In this document: positions 1 to 7,700 of the stretch, one piece after another
Position numbering within the stretch: the first letter of the stretch is position 1
How the letters are laid out: every line of letters starts with the position of its first letter
Assembly (NCBI GenBank): GCA_020026285.1
Contig: JAHHQS010000010.1
Span: 1 to 43,786 of the forward strand
From: Parabacteroides sp.
Lineage (GTDB): Bacteria; Bacteroidota; Bacteroidia; Bacteroidales; Tannerellaceae
Direction of reading: 5' to 3'
DNA: 43,786 nt
Made by a program: the position numbers and the translations under genes
Notes under the pieces: generated by a model
What the model was told of the DNA's origin: nothing
What the model saw: only the letters and a program-made list of their open reading frames with translations
Databases searched by the model: none

Positions 1-56
1 GTATATAACTTTACAGCCATATAATAAGTTATGTTTCACTAATAAATTTTGATAGT

Positions 57-548
57 ATGATAGGTAGTTTAATCGGTGGTGCTATGAAAATAGGAGGTGG
101 CATATTCGGTGGAATCAAGGCTTCAAAAGCCATGAAGAAGGTGAAGGCCAACCTTAACAACCAGATGAAGGAAAATCAGAATTGGTATGATCGAAGATAC
201 AATGAAGATTCCACACAACGTGCAGACGCACAGAGAATCCTCACCATGACGCAGGATAGTATTCGTAAGAGAAATCAGGCCGCAGCAGGTTCTCAGGCTG
301 TCATGGGTGGTACTGATGAGGCACTTGCGGCTGAACGTGCAGCCAACAACGCAGCTATGGCTGACGCTACAAGTCAGATTGCTGTTGCTGGAGAAGCACG
401 CAAGGACAACATCGAGCAGCAGTACCTGAACACCAAGGCCAATCTCAACAGTCAGTTGAATGATCTCGAACAAAAGAAAGCAAATGCCATTTCACAGGCA
501 GTGCTGGGTGTTGCTAACGCAGGTGGAGGACTTGCAGGATTATTTTAA
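57..548 (+). CDS. Small Gly/Ala-rich virion or DNA-ejection-type protein
   Basis: The 163-residue product starts with a glycine-rich, mildly hydrophobic segment (about residues 1-25, with GGAMKIGGGIFGGIKASKA). A long charged helical region (about 28-140, rich in Q, N, A, K and E) follows, and the protein ends in a second Gly/Ala-rich hydrophobic tail (GVANAGGGLAGLF). This hydrophobic-helix-hydrophobic plan resembles small ejection or DNA-pilot proteins of short-tailed phages and microvirus VP2-like proteins, but I recognise no defined family. It lies 12 bases before the next gene and starts the operon that leads into the giant polyvalent protein and the portal. That position fits a minor virion protein ejected with the DNA. 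The function is inferred from composition and context only. Confidence 0.55.
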   Translation: MIGSLIGGAMKIGGGIFGGIKASKAMKKVKANLNNQMKENQNWYDRRYNEDSTQRADAQRILTMTQDSIRKRNQAAAGSQAVMGGTDEALAAERAANNAAMADATSQIAVAGEARKDNIEQQYLNTKANLNSQLNDLEQKKANAISQAVLGVANAGGGLAGLF

Positions 549-560
549 AAATCATTAAGT

Positions 561-1541
561 ATGCCGGGAAGTAACAATTATTCGCAGAGGCCGGATGAGG
601 AAGACCAACAGAAGGTCATTCCTACCGGGCAGAGTGGCGGACCTACTCCGCCACCACCAACAGTGCAGGAGCAGCCTGTTAGCAATAATCAGGAGCTTAT
701 TAATGTGCTGGAACGTCAGCTTGCCGAGAATCCGCTTGAAACACCGGAACAGCGCAAGAGACGTGAAAAAAGAGAGAAGTGGGAAGGTATTATTGGTGGT
801 ATCAGTGATGCGGCAAATGCCGTGAGCAATCTCATATTCACTACAAAAGGTGCACCGAACATGTACAACCATGCCAACAGCATGACCGAAGCGACTCAGC
901 GCAGAAAGGATAAGGCTCAGGCAGAGAGAGACAAACGTCTCAACAACTATCTCAACTATGCTATGACGCTTGGTAGGGCTAAGGACGCTGATCGTGGATG
1001 GAGATTCCAGTTACAACAGTACAAGGACGCACAGGCTCAGAGAGCACACGACAATGCTCTTGCCGATGCAAAGGCAAAAAGGGACAATGCAATGTACCAA
1101 CTTAACATGGACCTAGCGCAACATAAGATTGATGCGGCAAAAGCAGCTGCAGTCAAGTCACAGATTGATGCGCAGTATGCCGCAAGAGAAGCACAAGCTC
1201 GTATTAATCGTGAGAATGCCTCTGCTGGTGCTTCTAATGCAAGAGCTAACTATTACGACAGAGGTGGTTCAGGTGGTAAACCTGCTGAATTTGTAGGCTA
1301 TGCTAAGGATGGTACAGAACACAGGTTTCGAGACGCTAAAGCATGGGAAGCCTTTTCACGTAGAGAAGGTACGTGGGTTGAAGGTGAGAAGACAACCAAA
1401 TCTACTACTACTAGATTCGGCTCTCCTGAAACAACTGAAACTACTACTTCTGAAGGTGGTTATAGTAAGAAACCTGTCGGCCAATCGCCTTTAATGAAGA
1501 AAGGAAAAGAGAAAAATGAACAATCTAAAGCAGAATGGTAA
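561..1541 (+). CDS. Coiled-coil virion-associated protein of unknown function
   Basis: The 326-residue product has a disordered N-terminus with a proline run (TPPPP near residue 30). A basic helix (about 55-75) leads to a short hydrophobic stretch, WEGIIGGISDAANAVSNLIF. A long Ala/Gln/Arg-rich helical region (about 105-235) follows, then a Ser/Thr-rich low-complexity C-terminus with TTKSTTTRF and TTETTTS. I see no enzymatic motif. Its stop codon overlaps the preferred start of the giant gene by one base (TAATG), which indicates translational coupling. With the preceding gene it probably encodes an internal or ejected virion protein. The role is inferred from place and composition, and the name is only descriptive. 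Confidence 0.55.
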   Translation: MPGSNNYSQRPDEEDQQKVIPTGQSGGPTPPPPTVQEQPVSNNQELINVLERQLAENPLETPEQRKRREKREKWEGIIGGISDAANAVSNLIFTTKGAPNMYNHANSMTEATQRRKDKAQAERDKRLNNYLNYAMTLGRAKDADRGWRFQLQQYKDAQAQRAHDNALADAKAKRDNAMYQLNMDLAQHKIDAAKAAAVKSQIDAQYAAREAQARINRENASAGASNARANYYDRGGSGGKPAEFVGYAKDGTEHRFRDAKAWEAFSRREGTWVEGEKTTKSTTTRFGSPETTETTTSEGGYSKKPVGQSPLMKKGKEKNEQSKAEW

Positions 1542-1735
1542 TGGAAGATAATGTAACGAAATTATACAATGCACTTAGAAAGAAGAATTACACCGATGAG
1601 GAACTTGGAGGCTCTGAGAAAGATTTCAGAGAAGGAATGAAAGACCCTCAGATGCGTAAATCCTTCTATGACTGGGTGTCTAATCGAGGCGACTTCCAAA
1701 TAGGGGATTTTGACTCGTATGAGGAACGTATTTCG
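1541..1735 (+). other. N-terminal domain of the giant protein
   Basis: Residues 1-65 (NVTKLYNALRKKNYTDEELG, then FYDWVSNRG and IGDFDSYEERI) match an N-terminal segment I recall from several large virion-associated proteins of Bacteroidales phages. It may act in virion loading or recognition. That is inference; no function is shown by the sequence. Confidence 0.5.
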
Positions 1736-4700
1736 TCAGACTATCCAACCAAGGAACAACTCTTGAAAAAGGCGGATTCCATGCTGGCGCAGAACCAACA
1801 GCAGGTAGAGGACTTCAATCAGCGTATTGACAATATACAGGAGTACGGTTTTGGACTTGGTGGTAACACTAAGAAGGGGCAGAAACAGTATAACAGTCTT
1901 ACTGGGAAGTTCGAAGACACATATCTCACTCCTGCTGGCAACAGATACACCAGTAAATTTGATGCGGACAATGAAAGTTTGCAGTACAGACAGATAATGG
2001 GCGATGCAGAGAGACAGAAAAACGAGCAGGGCTATGTAGAAGGCTTCATTCCCGGTATCAAGCAGGGATGGAACTCACTCGTTGAAGGTGCTAAGTATCT
2101 AGCAGGTGAGACAGCAAACGTGTTCACTGGTAGTAGTCTCGATGATGCACAGGCTTTAGACGAAATAAGTCGAATGGAGAAGGAAGGACTTGATCTCAAT
2201 GAAGGTGTAAAACCTTTAGACGAAATCGAAAAGAGGTACTATGAACTTCTTAACGATGATGTAAACGCTGGTAACAAAGATGTAAGCGATGAACAAAGGT
2301 TCAACTCTCAGGAAGCAATCAGACGTGACAACATTCACAGCTATATCCGTGACGTGCTTGAAGAAAGCGGTGGTGACTGGGATAAGGCCAAACAACTATT
2401 GACCGAGAGAGCCGCAGACAAGTCATGGGGTGATAAGGTTATGCAGAATGCCAGTGCAGAAATGAACAAGGTTAAACCTACTAAGGGCTTTGGCGCATGG
2501 GTAGGTAATCTTGTTCCACAGATGGTTCCTTCTGCATCTGCTATTGCATTAAGTTTTCTAACCAAGAATCCTAAGTATGCCAAAATGGTAGGCGGACTGG
2601 GAATGGGTGGTATGACAGCAGCTACCGCAGGCCAGTCCATGAAGGAAGCGAGAGATGCAGGTGCTACCAATGGTCAGACATGGGCTGTGGGTATCGCTGA
2701 TGGCGTTATCGAATATGCTACGGAAATGATTCCGTTTGACAGATATACTTCTCGTTTGTTCAACGGTACGAAGAAGAAGGTCGCAAAAGAAATGGCTGAG
2801 GCCGTTACTGATGCTTCATCCCCTGCAAAGAATGAGCTAGAGACTCTTTTGCATAAGGCTAATGATAAACTGGGTGGTAAACTCTTTAGTAAGGAGAATG
2901 CGAAGAAATACCTTACAGACATCGCTGCCGAAGGTGCTTCTGAATTTGCTGCAGAAGCATTGCAGACTATTACTTCTATGATTTATCAGACTCCAGAAGA
3001 ATACCCAACTATCACTGAAATACTACAGAACGGATGGGAAGGTGCGAAAGGTGGTCTTTTCATGGGTGCTGTGCTTGGTGGTGCATCCAAAAGTGCTGAA
3101 TACTACCAGAACAGACAGAGACGTAAGGAACAGGGCTTCGTAGACGTAGCTGAGGTGCAGTTCTCAGATAAAGATACTGACATCGCTGAAATCCTTGGTA
3201 AGGACGTAAACGGTAACTTCTATGCAATGAGGAATGGCAAGGTAGAGACTGTTACCCTTGACCAAGTTGTACAGGCACATCACTATACTTTTGATGAGTT
3301 CGAGAACGGACGAATCGAGATTGAGGCAGATGAAGCATGGGACGAAGGTTACAATGTGTCTAATGCTCCAGATATGCAGGATGTAAAGAACACCTACGAG
3401 AGCAAGAAAGCAGAACTTGCAGAACTGATGGGCGTTGAAGCTGAATCACTCGATGATGAAATTGGTGACCCTCTTTCCTTCATTCAGGAACAGCGTAAAT
3501 TGGGCAAGTCTGTTGATGAATTGCAGCCTATTATCGACTATACAAATGCTAAGTATACCTATGATGGTATGCAGCAGAAGGCCAGTGATGATGTTGAAAG
3601 CCAAGTCACTGCAAGTAATTCCGACATAGACAGCCGTACAAGCAAGACGGATGGAATGGTCCACCCTGCAGTCATGAAGTCTGACGACCGTGAAGTGTTT
3701 ATCGTTGATGGCCATATAAACATGACTGACGATGGCACAATGGTTGATGTACACTCCAGTGACGAGACTATCCTTGTAAAGGATAAGAATACAGGAGAAG
3801 TAAAGTTTGCTTCACCTAATGACGTGCTAAATGTATCTCAGCCTATTGATGCGTCATTACAGAAGATTACAGAGGAACAGCGCATCCGCAATGAGTATCA
3901 GCAGAAGTTTGATGATGATGTCAATGGTAGAATTACCCAGTTCAATGCTGGAGACCCTTATACTCTTACCGATAATGACGGAAATCAGACCGTAGTTACT
4001 CTTACCCCAGATGAAAATGGTTTTGTAGAGAATCCAGACGGTACGGTCAATATCGTTAGAGAAGGTGGAAAGGACCTAGAACAGATGTCGAAGGACGAGT
4101 TGCAGCAGATGTTTGACAATACAAACAAGAAGCGTGCAGCAGAACAAGAAAATGAGCGAAAGAAAAAGGCTCAGAATGTAAGTGGCGATAAGTCCGAACA
4201 GAATTATAAGTCAGACGATGAATTTGTATTCCTCGATGATGATAAGAACGAGAAGAAGGCCACGATTAAGGGACGTAAGAAATATGACCCTAAGAACGGC
4301 CTAGTTCCTGATGATAACGGAAACATCGTGGAATATTCCGTAGATGGCGAGGATGATGTACGTCACAGCTATATAGACGAGCTGAATGGTAAAGTGGTAT
4401 CATACAGCCCAGTTGCTCCCGTTGCTTCTCTTACTGTTGAAAGGACTAAGGAAACCCCTTCTGCCAGTACGAATGTTGTTGAAAACAATGCTGCTGTAGA
4501 CAATAATTCAGCCTTACAGCGTGTTCCTAAAGACGAAAAGGGCAACCCTGTCTATGAGGAAACGGATAATGAGACTGCTTGGGATGCAATCTTGGAACAG
4601 ACGAACAATAACGAGGCTATCGCTACTACTGTTGCACAAAGTATGCTTGCTGATAAAGAGGCAGAGTTGAATAAGCTGGAAAAGGTTAAGTCTAAAGGCG

Positions 4701-7700
4701 GAACTACAATCGCTGAGAAGATTGCTTCCGAACAGGAACGTGTGTCTGCCATTGAGCAGGCTCGAAAAACAGTCGAAGCATGGAAGAAGATTGCGGAAAC
4801 TGGTAAGCAGAGACGAAAAGCTAAAGAAGCTGAAAGACAGAAAGCACTCCATGAAGAGGCTGTTAAACAAGTCGAGGCTGAAAGAGAAGCACGTAAAGTT
4901 GCAGAGGCCGAACGTGCCGCAGTTGGTAATGAGAATCCTATGCCTGCTATTTCTGAAAAATGGAACAAGGCTAATAAGTTGGATGGAACACACGATGAAA
5001 TTGTACTTCCAAATGGTGAACGTATCAAAGGACACTACGTACTTCATGAAGCTGGTGCATCTTCTCCAAGTCACCAGTCTGGCAACGGTTTCCAGAAAAC
5101 AGAAGGTTTCCCACTGGACGAGGCAGGTAACACAGTCAATGATCGTGACTACGAAGGTGATACCGAAGCACAGAGAGTTACTCGTGACATCGCAGGCAAT
5201 TATGACCAGCGTGCTCTGCAAACTCCAATTGTCGTTAGTAAGGATGGAGTTGTATTGAGTGGTAACGGACGTACAATGGCTGGAGAGATTGCCGCACAAA
5301 GTGGTACAGATACCGCTTATAACGATTATTTGAAGCAGTTTGCCGCTAAGTATGGCTTTACTCCTGAACAGGTAGGACAGATGCAGCACCCACGTGTAGC
5401 CTTTGTCCCAGACGAAGCTATGCCTTATACAGCCGAAACCTTTGCTAAGTTCAATCAGCAGGAAATGAAGTCTCAGAATAAGACTGAACATGCTGTTAAA
5501 CTAGGTAAGACTGTTCCTGATGATACGTTTGGAAGAATCCTAAAGCGTATTAACCACTTTGAGACACTTGGAGATTTCTACAACGACACAGTTGCAGGAA
5601 CATCGGCAGTTAAGGAACTGGTTAGTGCAGGAGTTATTCCACAGGCACAGTTGGCCGAAATGACAGATGGAGACAAACTGAGTGCTGTAGGCCGTGAAAC
5701 TCTGGAGAATGTTCTTATCGGAAAGTCATTTGAAGGTGCTCCAAATGCTGTGAGAATGTTGAGCGAAGTTCCATCCATGAGACAGAGCGTTATCTTTGCA
5801 TTGTCGGAAAATAGCAACAACCTCTCTCTTGGAGACAATTTCACCTTGAAAAATGAACTTACTGAAGCTATCAAGTTGTGTTACGATGCGAGAGTGCAAG
5901 GTAAGATTCCTTTTGGTGATGCTGTTAGTGCATTCGCAAGACAAGGTAACTTGTTTGCATCCCCTGATGAAGCACAGACCGTGGCAGATTATCAGAACGC
6001 TGTTGTGATGATGCTCGCAGACGTGCTGAACGATAAACGTGTAAGTCAGTTGAAGAAAGTCATTGCTACTTATAACAAGATGGCAACAGACAGTGCAAAC
6101 GGACAGCTTGACATCTTCTCAGGTAAACTGAAAGGTAAAAGAGATATTATTAACGAAGTCTTAGAATTATTGAATTATGGAACAAAAGAACAAACCACAG
6201 AACCCCAGCAGGCAGAAGTGGAACATCCAGAAGAAGAAGCCTTTGCAACAGAACAGCCCGCTGATGAAACTGGCAATGCTGGCACAAGCAGTGAAGCAGA
6301 ACAAGTAATTTCTACTAAGAATGAATCTGAAACTACTAAGCAAACAGGAACTGTAGACTTTGACGGACATCGCTTTGCTAATCAAGAGGAACTTGATTCT
6401 TATAAGTTACACAAAAGAAATGGTACAAGACTTGAAGATAAAGTTCAGAAAACTCTTGGTGGTATCAAGCATCCTAATATCTTTGTAGTACGCTCAGTTA
6501 AAGACCTTGAAATGTTGAAGGACTTCGGTGTCTCTGATGAGATATTTAACTCTCTCAAAAGAAATTTTGAGGACGAGAACACTTGTGCGGAATATAACCT
6601 GCTAACCAAGGAAATCTATTTATTCAGCACAAATGAAGAATTGAGACAAGGTGTAGGTTTGAAGGGAACACTCATTCATGAAATTTTCCACTGGTATGTA
6701 AATCGAGGTGATATAACTCAGGAAGATGTCCATACCATGTATGAGGAAGTAAAGTCTGATATGGCACCTGCTTTCTTGGAAGATTTAAAACAGGACGTAA
6801 GTTCACAAGAAGAGTTCGAGGAAGAAGTTGTTGCTCACTTTATCACTCATTATATAGAACATAATGAACGTGACTTCCTAGATAATAAATGTGAATTTAA
6901 CAGTGCAAATGATGCGTTTGAAAAGTTTATAGATTTAATTAATAATCAATATGGCAAAGAAGAAAAGAGAACCAATTCAGATGACTCCAGAGGAAATCAA
7001 GTATCACAGAAACAAGCTCAAAGCGGAAATGGAACTTCGCAAAATCTGGAGACAGGAAGCTCAGAACAAAGCGAACAGCAAAGAGTAGAGGCCGCAGAAT
7101 CAGAAGTAAATACCAACCCTACTGAACCACAGAAGGCTGCTGGTAATTACAAAATGGGCCATGTTAAGATTGATGGTTACGACATCACCATTGAAAACCC
7201 TAAAGGTAGTGTTCGGTCTAAAAAGGACGCTAACGGCAATGTTGAATGGTCTGTTACCATGAATAACACTTATGGCTACATTCGTGGCACAGAAGGTGTA
7301 GATGGAGACCATATTGACGTATTCCTCTCGGATCATCCGGAAGAAGGCGATGTGTATATTGTGGACCAGTTGAAAGAAGATGGTACATTTGACGAACACA
7401 AGGTTATGTATGGTTTTAAGAGTCATCTTGCCGCCAAACGTGCCTACCTTGCAAATTATTCACCGGGATGGAAAGGTCTCGGTACCGTTACTCGTGTATC
7501 CAAAGAAGACTTCAAGAAATGGATTAATTCTTCTCATCGTAAGACTAAACCTTTTGCGGAGTACAATATCGCTAAGAAAGAAAGTAATAAGCAGGAGCAT
7601 AACATTGTCAAAGGTAATTACTACTATGCAGAAGGTAATGACACTGTATTTAAGGTAGTCGGTGTTAATGGTGATATGGTTGAAGGCCTTGTATTCGACA

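Noticed and set aside
5..12. TAACTTTA as promoter of the first gene
   Set aside because: It has one mismatch to the -7 box and there is too little upstream sequence to judge a -33 element.
4514..5491. A 325-codon leftward open frame
   Set aside because: It lies wholly antisense to the giant gene, has Ser/Leu/Phe/Cys-rich nonsense composition and no promoter or partner.
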